Shown here: in pieces, positions 1 to 11,600 of the stretch
How positions within the stretch are numbered: the first letter of the stretch is position 1
How the letters are laid out: each line of letters starts with the position of its first letter
Assembly (NCBI GenBank): GCA_032718475.1
Contig: JAUCBJ010008430.1
Span: forward strand, 1 to 64,000
Direction: 5' to 3'
Origin: Nemertoderma westbladi
Lineage: Eukaryota; Xenacoelomorpha; Nemertodermatida; Nemertodermatidae
DNA length: 64,000 nt
Notes under the pieces: model-generated
Databases searched by the model: none
Told to the model about the DNA's origin: nothing
The model's input: the letters and a program-made list of their open reading frames with translations, nothing else
Translations under genes and position numbers: made by a program

Positions 1-1623
1 AGGCAAATCAGGCAATTTCTGACGGTGGAATGTTCTTTTACGTCTGCTTAGACGAGATCTATTTCCTTTGCCTTCAGTATCGGTGGTATCGCCTTCCTCA
101 GATGATGTATATCCCTGTCTTTTGGGAGTAGATCGATTCATCATCTGCATATTGCTAGCTGTTAACTGTTTATTTATGCAGTCTTGATTCTCCTGAATGT
201 TTTCCAATTCTAACTGGGTGATTTCTTCAGTCGCTTTCCGTTCTGCTTCTGCTACTGCCTCTGCCACTTTTCTTTCCACTTCGGCCTCTGCCGCTGTCGC
301 CTTTCTTTCCGCTTCGGCCTCTGCCGCTGCCGCCTTTCTTTCCGCTTCGGCTTCTGCCGCTGCCGCCTTTCTTCCCGCTTCTGCCTCTGCCGCTGCCGCC
401 TTTCTTTCCGCTTCTGCCGATGCCACTGCTGCTGCTACTGCCGCTGCCTTTCTGTCTTCTATACGTTTTTTCTTAATCCTTTCCTCTTGGTCTCTAGCGA
501 TGCGGAGTTGTTCATCGAATTTAGCCTGATTCGCAGCTCTCATTTCCACATCGATGGCATCCAACACAAGCTTGGTTCCTTCACTATTAGGGCTAAGTCC
601 CTCTAACCTTCTCCTCAACTCGTCATTACCTAAAAAACGTTGATAGTCTGACAGATAGATGTCAATGGCATCCCTCTTATGCGGTTTCTCTGCCGTCGCT
701 TCACTTTCCACTTGGGAAAAAGTAGCGTCTGTTGATTCTCCATGGGTTGATCGCTCCTCTAGCTGAGCTTTCCACTGAGCTGTTCCTTGAACCTGGAGAT
801 TCACCCTTTGAAACCAAGTCTTTACGGCGACTTGCAACGACGTGTCTTGTCTTCGTTTAGAAGCCTCCTCAAAGGCTGATAAGATTAGCCTGATTCGTAG
901 AATTCTTTCTCTAACTTGATAAAGCAGCAATCCCTGCTCTTGAGGTCCTTGAGGTTGATGAAACAGTTGTTCTTTTAATCGCTCTATAGAGCTGAAGAAT
1001 CCCTGTGCGTATCCGGCTGCGGACCTCTTCCACACAGCTGGATCGATGGTTTCCTTGGCTACTCCCATCCGGTGTATGTCTTCCCAGGCAGCTTCTGATA
1101 AATCAAACGGGAGTCCGGGTCCGGGAAAGTTCCATTGCGACTCAACCATGGACTTCAGTTCTTCCCTTGTGTATCCAGCATAACTATCTCTAGTGGAACG
1201 CTGGCTTCTCGCCCAATCGATCTGGTGTTCTTCCACAGCGATCAATAATCTAGTGAGTACGGCTGCAGGAAGGATGAGAAGGGGATCCGAATAAACCTCA
1301 TCCGTCATCCTTGCTCCGCGTTCGGGTGTCAGTTCTACCGTATCTTCACTACTGGAGCTATCGGGCTGTTGAGAAGTAAGTTCTTGGCTCGCGGGTTGTT
1401 GCTGTTCCGCTGCTTCTTGGTCCCGTTTGACCTGAGCTCGAGTGCCTATGATAGACCTACGATGTTGAACCAGCCTAGGTTCTTTTATTACTATTGGAGG
1501 GATGACTTTCCTCACAGTGGGAGGTGAACTGAACTTACGACTAGACAGTTCTACATCTCTGTCTGAGTCGCAGATAGTTACATCTAATAAACTGTCTGAC
1601 AGGTTCTGCTTAGTATCAGACAT
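1..1623 (-). CDS. Unassigned gag-like or host protein, partial (541 codons, open at window edge)
   Basis: On the minus strand an ATG at 1623-1621 opens a frame that runs without a stop to base 1, so the protein is at least 541 residues and its C terminus lies outside the window. The N-terminal third is polar and Ser/Glu-rich. A helical, charged middle follows. At about residues 365-475 (roughly 200-530 in the DNA) there is an Ala/Glu/Arg/Lys coiled-coil-like stretch made of 10-residue repeats of the type AEAERKAAAA, encoded by a 30-bp tandem repeat. The end is basic and Ser-rich. No zinc knuckle, protease or reverse transcriptase is visible in the part present. Its size, charge and coiled coil, and the repeat-rich DNA upstream, recall retrotransposon Gag proteins, but I do not recognise the family. 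A host protein is equally possible. The plus-strand frame at 197-529 is a shadow of the Ala-rich repeat. Confidence 0.65.
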   Translation of the reverse strand, partial: MSDTKQNLSDSLLDVTICDSDRDVELSSRKFSSPPTVRKVIPPIVIKEPRLVQHRRSIIGTRAQVKRDQEAAEQQQPASQELTSQQPDSSSSEDTVELTPERGARMTDEVYSDPLLILPAAVLTRLLIAVEEHQIDWARSQRSTRDSYAGYTREELKSMVESQWNFPGPGLPFDLSEAAWEDIHRMGVAKETIDPAVWKRSAAGYAQGFFSSIERLKEQLFHQPQGPQEQGLLLYQVRERILRIRLILSAFEEASKRRQDTSLQVAVKTWFQRVNLQVQGTAQWKAQLEERSTHGESTDATFSQVESEATAEKPHKRDAIDIYLSDYQRFLGNDELRRRLEGLSPNSEGTKLVLDAIDVEMRAANQAKFDEQLRIARDQEERIKKKRIEDRKAAAVAAAVASAEAERKAAAAEAEAGRKAAAAEAEAERKAAAAEAEAERKATAAEAEVERKVAEAVAEAERKATEEITQLELENIQENQDCINKQLTASNMQMMNRSTPKRQGYTSSEEGDTTDTEGKGNRSRLSRRKRTFHRQKLPDLP

Positions 1624-1754
1624 GTTTATGTATACAGTTGAATGTCTACTGCTGTATTACAGTCTGAGCAAGTCTAGTAATTCAGTATTAACTGCTAGCC
1701 TAGTAATTAATTACCGATACTGCTACTCAGTGTAGCGTGATATATATAATATAT

Positions 1755-2130
1755 TAGAATACCGGTATGCTTATAGTATATATAAGTATTATTACAGACT
1801 AGGTTTATCACAGAATACCGGTATAATTTTAGCACAAATATATATAAATATATAATAGGCCTATCGGGAATACCGGTATACAGCTTACAGTTTGTAGTAT
1901 ATATAATTCTGGACTAGAATTAATTACAAGTACCGGTATAATTTCAGCCTAAATTTATAGAAATAAAGATAATAGGCCTATCATAAATACCGGTATGCAG
2001 TTTACACTTATAGTGTATATATATAAGTATAATTACAAACTAGAATTAATTACAGAATACCGGTATGATTTCAACCTAAAATTTATAGAAATAAATATAA
2101 TAAGCCTATTGTAAATACCGGTATATCAAT
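1755..2130. repeat. AT-rich tandem repeat with palindromic ACCGGT cores
   Basis: About three degenerate copies of a unit of roughly 115-125 bp follow one another. Each carries the palindrome ATACCGGTAT twice and the words AGGCCTAT and TATATATAA. The repeat lies just upstream of the minus-strand frame, where its promoter or 5' UTR would be. A regulatory role is possible but nothing proves it. Confidence 0.6.
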
Positions 2131-3058
2131 TATTTTAAATAACTGAATTTCTGAATTTTAAGGGTTACTTGGTTACTTTACTTACTTTATTACCGTTATT
2201 TGAGCAGTAGTCCAACTGATATGGAGACCTAATTGTTGTATGGCAGGCCTACTATTTATAAATCGTTTGAGTTGATTTATAATATATATACCCGTTTTAA
2301 TGGGTTTTGTCAATGTTTGAAATAAATGTTATTATTTCTGGGGAGTAATCACTACACAAAGCGGTGCGCTTTCAGTGAAGTGTTACTTATAGGACACTAA
2401 AACAAATAATTCTAATTTACCTAAGTTACTTAATACTACAAATTACGTACAATTCGGGTGAGATTACAATCTCTAAATAAACACAAAAATTTACAAAAAA
2501 CACAAATACGAAATTTTTAGGGTAATTTTACAAGAAGTCTACAAACCAGCCTAACAAAGGGTTAGAAATCTGGTTATTACAACGGACAGGGTACTACGGT
2601 ATTTGAAAATAATAAGTAGTAGTAAATACACTGCGTTGTCCAGATAGGAAAATACCACCGCCTGACGACCTATAGCCGTATCGCTATAGGTTCTACGTTA
2701 TGTATCACGGAGTGTTCCTACCTAGAAGTTAATAGAGCTAATCGAAAGTGCCTATCAACCACTTTACAACACAAATGTAATGCCTACACTAATTACTTTC
2801 GGAAAGCACTGTACACTAAACCCTAGATTAGGTACGAGTACTTGTACAACATATAATCAGTAGTTAAATATACTTGAACAGCTAAAAGAACCACGGCATC
2901 TGCTGGAGTAACCGGTGCACAAAATCACCAGTCTTTACCTACGCCAAGCAGCCCGTGTAGTACCGGGGTTAATTTAACTATAGCGGTATGTATAACAAAC
3001 ACAATTACTGTAGGAACAAACTTGGGGAATGAATGTTGCGGATAATCGCATAAACTCT
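2131..3058. other. AT-rich noncoding DNA, no gene recognised
   Basis: Stops are frequent in all frames and no domain, RNA gene or clear repeat structure was seen. Confidence 0.5.
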
Positions 3059-3645
3059 GAATAATAAATATTACGCTACGCGTACAAACTACTCAAACAA
3101 AATGCAGACCAAACGCTGACAGACTACCATCAAGCCCAAACAAACTACGGTATATGCAGACTCCGAAATAATTAGGTAGTATGCGTTCTAACCCAGTAGT
3201 ACGACTTATTCTTTAGTTGGGGGTTTACCTTACAGCATTCGCTGCCCCTACTTCCTAACCGTTCTTTATCGGACAAGTGATCTACACACGCTGCAATCCG
3301 TTCAGACCTAATAACAGCCAGACAACTATCCAGCCTACAAATTATCTAAATAAATATGATACGCTACCCGTACAGACTTACACAAACAAAGTACAGACTC
3401 AACGATGGCAGACTACTCTCAAGCCTAAATAAACTACAGGACATGCAGACTCCGAAATAATTAGGTAGTATGCGTTCTAACCCAGTAGTACGACTTATTC
3501 TTTAGTTGGGGGTTTACCTTACAGCATTCGCTGCCCCTACTTCCTAACCGTTCTTTATCGGACAGATGATCTACACACACTGCAATCCGTTCAGACTTAA
3601 CAACAATCAGACAACAGCTCAGCCTACAAATTGTCTGTACAATCT
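3059..3645. repeat. Tandem duplication, period about 290 bp, two copies
   Basis: The segment starting near 3060 is repeated from about 3350. The core (3145-3310 and 3437-3600) is almost identical. It includes the shared words CCGAAATAATTAGGTAG and GTTGGGGGTTTACC. The outer parts of the two copies are more diverged. Confidence 0.8.
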
Positions 3646-5214
3646 GATCAGGCTTACACGCCTTCTGTTCAATACTGGCCTACAAACAAATAAAACTTGA
3701 CAGAAATAAGTAAAATCTCAATAAAAACCAGGCGTCCCCGATTAATTATTAAGACCTACCGGCATATATAATCAAATCGAATAATACTGCTGTACTTATA
3801 CGGGAAGTACCGGTTAGGACAGTTAGGCCTACCGACCTACAGAAGTACCGGTTCTGGCAGTTGGACCTACGGACCTACGGCAGTACCGGTTCTGACAGTT
3901 GGGCCTACTGACCTACAGATGGACCGTTCAGGTTTACCGGTTGACCGGTACTTTCAACTTTATTGCTTACTGCAATAAAGAAGCTATATCCTTTAATGTT
4001 CGCGCTTTCAGACCTTTGGCAGTTTAACCCGCCAAATTAAGATGTCTTCTAGATATTAAATCGCTTTTTAGCCTATGACAAGTATTTGATTCACTACACT
4101 AGTCGAAACCAATCTGTGCGCGATCATTCACCCGCTGGATATTCCCGGGAGATTGGGTTCGACGGTTTAATTTTTATTGCTATGTAAGCCTAATGTATTA
4201 TTCGACTGACAGTATTATATAATCTCTGACAATATTATTCACCTTAGGGAATATTAACAGTTCCTTTAGGACGTGGCGCTTTATTTATATAAACAGAGTT
4301 ATGACTTAAACTACTCACAACGATATGGCTTAATTATAATTCACATATATGGCGCATTCTTTAGGAAATGCTTCTTTAACAGACTCACTCGTACACAATG
4401 CTGCACAATACTGCACACTAATCTGCCAATCTTCACTGATTTTAGTCACATATAAAAGGAACACAGACTGACTCATGTAGGGTCTATCAAATAACATTAG
4501 ATTCACTTCAAACCACTTTAACATAAGTCACAATCGTTATTGGTAACCTTTCTCTCTTACCTTCGGTATATCAAGAATATTGGGTTTTCGGGGTTATTTC
4601 TCGTTATTCCAATATAATAATTCATCAACAAATATAATGAATAACCGACAACAAATAGCAGTATACAGTATTGATTGAGCCGAGTCACGCCGTGATTCGT
4701 GACTACGAAATTGCAGAGTGATATTCACAGAGTGATATTTAGCAGCAGTTATACGTCAGCAGTTAAAGGATATATGTCCTTATAATTAAACCTACTAGTG
4801 TTGAGCTAAAAAGCAGAAAGCACAAAACACTACAAAGCCGTTCTTTCGTGGCTTTTAAAAACTCGTGACTACTACTCTATACGAGGATACCAACTACCCT
4901 TATTCCACGAAGCTCCCGTTCAACACAGAGAAAGAGCAGTGAGATAGGAAAATTTCAGTTCAGTAGCTCTGTGATAGGTCAAAATCAAGGCTAACTCAAA
5001 TTCTATTGGGAGATACAAAAACAAGGCTATGACGCAACCTCCCTAGGCTGGTTGGCCGATTAAACAGAGCCCAGATACCTGCGTACAGCAAATCAGCCAA
5101 TAAGCTGGTAGCTTGCACTATTTTAGCTATAGATCCCTTTAGAGTATTCTAGCGACCGGGGGGGGAACTGGCCAACAAGGCAAACGAATCAGTTATCCCA
5201 CAAAAGCTTTTACA
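3646..5214. other. Noncoding, with a short ACCGGT repeat cluster
   Basis: At about 3800-3925 a 45-50 bp unit containing AAGTACCGGTT and GGACCTAC is repeated three to four times. The rest is AT-rich with no supported gene. A run of eight Gs lies near 5157-5165. No LTR pair or primer-binding site for the minus-strand frame could be made out. Confidence 0.45.
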
Positions 5215-6270
5215 ATAACCATTTTTAGATTAAAGCACTGACCATTTTATTTGTGTATTTCTATTCGTAGTCCTGAATTTAATTTAATTTTATGCTTCCC
5301 CAACAATTATACAATCTCATTAGTAGTTCATGTGTATTCTAATCTGTAGTCCACAAACAATGCATCGCAGTTCCTTTACTAAGTTTGTTTTTTTATATTT
5401 ATTTTATCTAAATATTTGACAATTTTAAGTAAAAAATTTCAAATTATCCCATCCATAACCATTCTTAGACTAAAGCACTGACCATTTTATTTGTGTATTT
5501 TTATTTGTAGTCTTGAATTTACTTTTTATTGCTTCCCCAACAATTATACAATCTCATTAGTAGTTCATGTGTATTCTAATCTGTAGTCCCCAAACAATGC
5601 ATCGCAGTTCCTTTACTAAGTTTGTTTTTTTATATTTATTTTATCTAAATATTTGACAATTTTAAGTAAAAAATTTCAAATTATCCCATCCATAACCATT
5701 TTTAGATTAAAGCACTGACCATTTTATTTGTGTATTTTTATTTGTAGTCTTGAATTTACTTTTTATTGCTTCCCCAACAATTATACAATCTCATTAGTAG
5801 TCCCCAAACAATGCATCGCAGTTCCTTTACTAAGTTTGTTTTTTTATATTTATTTTATCTAAATATTTGACAATTTTAAGTAAAAAATTTCAAATTATCC
5901 CATCCATAACCATTTTTAGATTAAAGCACTGACCATTTTATTTGTGTATTTTTATTTGTAGTCTTGAATTTACTTTTTATTGCTTCCCCAACAATTATAC
6001 AATCTCATTAGTAGTCCCCAAACAATGCATCGCAGTTCCTTTACTAAGTTTGTTTTTTTATATTTATTTTATCTAAATATTTGACAATTTTAAGTAAAAA
6101 ATTTCAAATTATCCCATCCATAACCATTTTTAGATTAAAGCACTGACCATTTTATTTGTGTATTTTTATTTGTAGTCCTGAATTTAATTTTTATTGCTTC
6201 CCCAACAATTATACAATCTTATTAGTAGTTCATGTGTATTCTAATCTGTAGTCCTAAATTTAATTTTATT
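5215..6270. repeat. Satellite-like tandem repeat, about 238/214-bp unit, 4.4 copies
   Basis: Units start near 5218, 5459, 5697, 5910 and 6123. Each begins with CCATTTTTAGATTAAAGC and contains CCCAACAATTATACAATC. The third and fourth units are shorter because they lack a segment of about 24 bp (around TTCATGTGTATTC) that the others keep. The first unit and the truncated fifth are the most diverged, as expected for an array that expands from the inside. Confidence 0.9.
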
Positions 6271-7239
6271 ACTTCCCCGACTATTTTACCTAAAACATTA
6301 TTACACAGCGGGGACCCACATGGAAACGAGGTCCGCCTCATGTGGCTATCCCATTAAGTGACAATTTTATCGATATAACTCGCGTAAGATGTACTGTTCA
6401 TATATTTTTCATACCATACTGATTTAATTTCATAACAAAAATATCTCGTACTGTATCTATAACAATTGTATGGTTGCTAACGGTCTATACCAACTTAAAT
6501 GTTATCTATTATGTGTCCCGTCACTAATAAATCAATATCAATATCAATATCAAAACTTGTAGCCCTAATAACATTCGTAAATTCAGGCCTATAATACTAG
6601 GTAGGACAACCCCTACAGTGCCGCTACAAACGAATAAAAAGAATCTTAAACAATGAACATTACATTGTTGTGTCTAACTAATAATATAAATATCTTTATA
6701 ACTAAAATTAGCCTACATCAAACAATAGTAAACTGTATGCTGTAAGCTAGTGAATGTCGTTAGCGTTGTCTAGCGACAAAGTGGAACAGAAAGTGGAACA
6801 GTAAATCAGAGCGTTTAAACTAAGATTTTCCCGCGCTGGTGTATAAACCCCTCAATCTCAACCGGAACTCGATGAAATTAAAAACGGTTTTTAGATTCGT
6901 GATCAGCACATATTTTTACATTTTTTGAACGTGTTTATAGAAAATTATTTTTTTGAGTCACCAACCCTATTCTATCGATAATATGATTAAGCTCAATGAG
7001 TTTGTTCTAGAACGTAGATTTTCAACAAATTTTAACTGCGACGGTTAACTGTGTTGTTACTGAATCATTTAATAAAGATGTAAAGTCATTGTCCCTGGTG
7101 AAATGTATAATAATACCATATCCTATATAAGTTTCGGTAACTGCTGGATGTCAAATGCATCACTTTAGTTTTCTTCATGTTTAATATAACAAATGGAGTT
7201 TCTAAAATTTGTGGAATAAACATCCCCCATACATGAGAT
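6271..7239. other. AT-rich noncoding DNA
   Basis: No gene was seen. A small (ATATCA)n microsatellite lies near 6533-6553. An imperfect inverted word CCACATG/CATGTGG lies near 6316-6345. Confidence 0.5.
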
Positions 7240-8425
7240 GGTTCGACTGCCCCATGCTACAACGCAACCCGTCTGCGTCTCGCCCGACCGCCCCCGGCTA
7301 CAACGTAACCCGTCTGCGACTCGCCCGACTGCCCCCGGCTACAACGCAACCTGTCTGCGACTCGCCCGACTGCCCCTGGCTACAACGCAACCCGTCTGCA
7401 ACTCGCCCGACTGACCCCGGCTACAACGCAACCTGTCTGCGACTCGCCCGACTGCCCCCGGCTACAACGCAACCCGTCTGCGACCCGCCCGACTGCCCCC
7501 GGCTACAACGCAACCCGTCTGCGACTCGCCCGACTGCCCCCGGCTACAATGCAACCCGTCTGCGACTCGCCCGACTGCCCCAGGCTACAACGCAACTCGT
7601 CTGCGACTCGCCCAACTGCCCACGGCTACAACGCAACCCGCCTGTGACTGCCCGACTGCCCCCGGCTACAACGCAACCCGCCTGCGACTGCCCGACTGCC
7701 CCCGGCTACAACGCAACCCGTCTGTGACTTGCCTGACTGCCCCCGGCTACAACGCAACACGTCTGCGACTGCCCAACTGCCCCCGGCTACAACACAACCC
7801 GTCTGCGACTCGCCCGACTGCCCCCGGCTACAATGCAACCCGTCTGCGACTCGCCCGACTGCCCCAGGCTACAACGCAACCCGTCTGCGACTCACCCAAC
7901 TGCCCACGGCTACAACGCAACCCGCCTGCGACTGCCCGACTGCCCACGGCTACAACGCAACCCGCCTGCAACTGCCCGACTGCCCCAGGCTACAACGCAA
8001 CCCGTCTGCGACTCACCCAACTGCCCACGGCTACAACGCAACCCGCCTGCGACTGCCCGACTGCCCACGGCTACAACGCAACCCGCCTGCGACTGCCCGA
8101 CTGCCCCCGGCTACAATGCAACCCGTCTGCGACTCGCCCGACTGCCCCAGGCTACAACGCAACCCGTCTACGACTCGCCCAACTGCCCACGGCTACAACG
8201 CAACCCGCCTGCGACTGCCCCCGGCTACAATGCAACCCGTCTGCGACTCGCCCGACTGCCCCAGGCTACAACGCAACCCGTCTGCGACTCGCCCAACTGC
8301 CCACGGCTACAACGCAACCTGCCTGCGACTGCCCGACTGCCCCCGGCTGCAACGCAACCCGCCTGCGACTCACCCGACTGCCCCAGGTTACAACGCAATC
8401 CGTCTGCAACTTGCCTAGCCTACCA
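7240..8425. repeat. GC-rich minisatellite, 41-bp unit (39-bp variant)
   Basis: About 29 units of the type CGGCTACAACGCAACCCG plus TCTGCGACTCGCCCGACTGC are tandemly repeated. Variants have CCACGG, CCAGG or CCCCGG in the spacer. The unit is not a multiple of three and all plus frames are open at once, so the frames of 172-237 codons are repeat artefacts. The array ends about 80 bp before the acceptor of the exon at 8505. Confidence 0.9.
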
Positions 8426-8504
8426 TGTAGAATATAAAATATAATTATAATTATAAATATAAATTTTAAGATTAACTTTCATTGATTATTATTTCTTCGA
8501 ACAG

Positions 8505-8638
8505 ACCAAGAACTTCGCAATCGGATGTTGAATAAGCTAATAGCGTATATTGGAGAACACGCAGCTGGGTGTATACTGAGTCCGGCTTGGGTTCAACTCT
8601 CGCAAGAAGCAATCACTAAGATATTTGGTCATGAAGCC
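8505..8638 (+). CDS. TLDc gene, internal exon a (BACK-like helices)
   Basis: The acceptor is TTCTTCGAACAG|AC and the donor GCC|GTAAGT. Two bases complete a codon, then 44 codons read through, including [13 protein letters not shown] and [15 protein letters not shown]. This matches the BACK pattern (tyrosine-isoleucine helix, then a 'LS.E.I..I' helix). The exon ends at a complete codon. Confidence 0.75.
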
Positions 8639-11600
8639 GTAAGTTAATCATGTCATATCGAAATTCCCCGTTGAATCGGGGAATAAACTTCACGGAATAT
8701 AAATTCAACAATTACATACGAATGTTAAAGATGTAACTTAACTATACTGTATCACAAGAAGAAAATAATTAGATTTATTATATTTAATAAAAATACACAA
8801 TGTTCTGGAACATTTTGTTTATGTATGAATGGATGAAACGATAATAAAATTGAAAATTAATTAACTAAAGGGATTATTATTATATTATTGTAAAATAAGG
8901 TTATATTGAAAAATATCGAGACATGAAAAAAAAATATCGAGTGTAAAAATAACGAGAGGAAATATATCGAGTGTTGAAAATATCGAATATTTATAAAAAT
9001 ATCGATAATATCGCGAGTTTAAAAAAATAACAAATCGGGAGTAAAAATAACGAGAATAAAAAAAAATATCGAGAGTAAAAAATATCGAGAGTCGAGTAAA
9101 CATCAAATGTAAATTCAATGCATCCACTACAACAAGGTGGAACTAAATGGATTAAACGAAAAAATTCGATTAATAACAATCAGCCTGGTGAGTTGTAATT
9201 TCATATATTCATTATTGCATGAAATACGTCGTGAAATAAAGTCACTTCGATGCTCGACTACGGGGTTTAATAAAGTGAAATTGTTAGCTTATCCAATTCC
9301 GCTAACCAACCCATAAAGTGAGCCGTTAAGCAATATTGGGAGCACGAGGTTGATTACCAATATCAACCTCGTGTCACCCCAACAAAGTGGGAAGGAGGCA
9401 CATACGCACAATAAGGGTCAGGGGTTACACCCCTGAAAGAGAGAGAATATCAGGGACGAAGGGAAGCACTTCAGAGGGGGGCAAAGGGTGACAACAGAGT
9501 TATTAGCCAATGGGGGGAAGGCACCAGCTGGGTAACGTAACAATGGCCAACTGTGCAGTATATATTATTAGTACGGTAATCATTCATCCAGTTTACTCAG
9601 TAGTTATCTCAGTACAGTCAGGCAGAACGGTGACAGTTAAGACCGTCATCGCCGTCACCAGTTTACTCAGTATCAGTTGTCTCAGTGCGTCCATGCTATC
9701 TGTTACTTCTATATATCTTATTATCAGAGAACGTTGGAACAAGCAAAACTCTTATATCTTTTCCATCGAACGGTGCGGCCCTTGACGCGTACACAAACAA
9801 CACCGGATAAACTGGGATCCTCTCGGATCCCGTCACAGTCTTAACTTCTAAGAGCTGCCGAACTGAACTGTCTGAGTTGCGAATCTTTGGCACAGTCTTA
9901 ACTTTAGGCCTGCCGAACTGTGACTGATAGCTACCAAAGATAAGATGAGTAGAGAAGGAAAGACGACGCCGCCGCGGACCCTGGACGACGATCTAACGAT
10001 GCTGCGACGAGACGGTATGGACCCACGACGCCGGACCCATCGGTAACGGGCGATCCGGCGATCCAAGATGAGGGGGGCCGTCTACAACCGGAGAGCGAGT
10101 CGAGAGAAAGGAGAGACGAGTCGAGAGAAAGGAGAGACAAGTCGGGAGGAGAGAGAGACGAGTCGACACACGACGGCGGTCGACGTGCCGATGTCGCCGG
10201 CCAGCCACAGGCCGAGGGCGACGAACGGTCCACCGGAACGGCGACGGTGGGGCCGACGGTACGACGCCAGACCCGGAGAGATAGAGGAGACGTCGGCAAC
10301 GAGGACGTCGGGGTCAGCAGCCGGCTCCGACGAGCCTACGCCGCGACCCGGCAGCAGTTAAGAGCAGCGAAAGGAGGGGCCCAGATAGATCAGGTGAAGT
10401 TGAAGAGACTGTTAGGTGAGTCGAACGGACATTTTGACCATTTAAAGCGTTTTGGGCAGGAAGAAGAGAGCGAGAGAGCGAGAGGGGTTGCCAGCGAACT
10501 GATTGAACTATGGGAATGTAGGGGCATGGTGCCTAGTGTAGTGTACATAGGGCCATACTCAGTCGATGCCCGGGGAGTAAAATTAGTGGGTTGGAACTTG
10601 GAAGAGACCTGAGGAGGGTGAATCCGAGGTTAAACCCGAGGATTCGGTCTCGTCGGTCGGAGGAAGTTCCGGGAGGCGGGGGAAAGTTGGTGGGACGGAG
10701 GGGCGACGGGAGTCCATCGCAACCGATAAGTCTGCTACATCCTCCGCAAAAGAAAGAAGGGTGCTGGAGATAAATCTGACGTATGAATTAGCGATGGTGG
10801 CGACAGAGCAGAAAGAATTAGAGAGGCAAGTGAGTGAGGAAACTGCATGGTTGGAGAGAGAAAGAGAGTGGGCAAGGAAGGATAGAGAGAGAGTCGAGGA
10901 GTGTAGAGAGAGAGCCGAGGAGTGTAGAGAGTGGGAGATGGAAGTAGAGAGCGAGTCGGCGAGGCGGTTTGAGATGGTTGCGAGAGATACCGAGTTGGCC
11001 GAGCGAAGTTTACGAGAGTGCAGAGAGAGAGAGATAGAGGCAGAGCGTGAGCGGGATGATTTGCGTGCCCGGCTAGGGAGGCTTGCGCAATATCAAGCCA
11101 AACTGGAGAAGCGCCGACTAGAACTGGCGCAGTTGGGACTATCAGAGAGTGAGACCCCACTTACAGACACCGGGCGAGAGAACAAGAACTGGTGTAGCCG
11201 TACGGGCGGGGGGGGGTAGTAGTAGTATGTTAGAAATGGTTAATATTAATAGTACTGTAGTAGATAACCCTAATCCCTTTATTGCAGCAAATAATATTTT
11301 ACCTGGTAGTAGTAATTTAAATTTAAATTCAAATAATAACATTAATTAAAATATTCAGAATAATTCAAATAATTCGAATAATAATTTAAATTTTGAAAAT
11401 AATAATTTAATTGATTTAACAAATAATATTGGGAATGGTGCTATTAATTTGAACGTGTCAGACGTGTATAGCCCAGCAGACGGCGACCTGGTAGGCCATG
11501 TAGTTAGTAGGCAGGAAGTGGCGGGGTTGAGCCAACCCGACGGCGCCCTGGTAGGCCACGTAGTTGGTAGACAGGAGGTAGCGGGGTTGAGCCAACCCGA

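Noticed and set aside
7209..8444. Several plus-strand frames of 172-237 codons
   Set aside because: A 41-bp minisatellite is open in all plus frames; peptides are permutations of one another.
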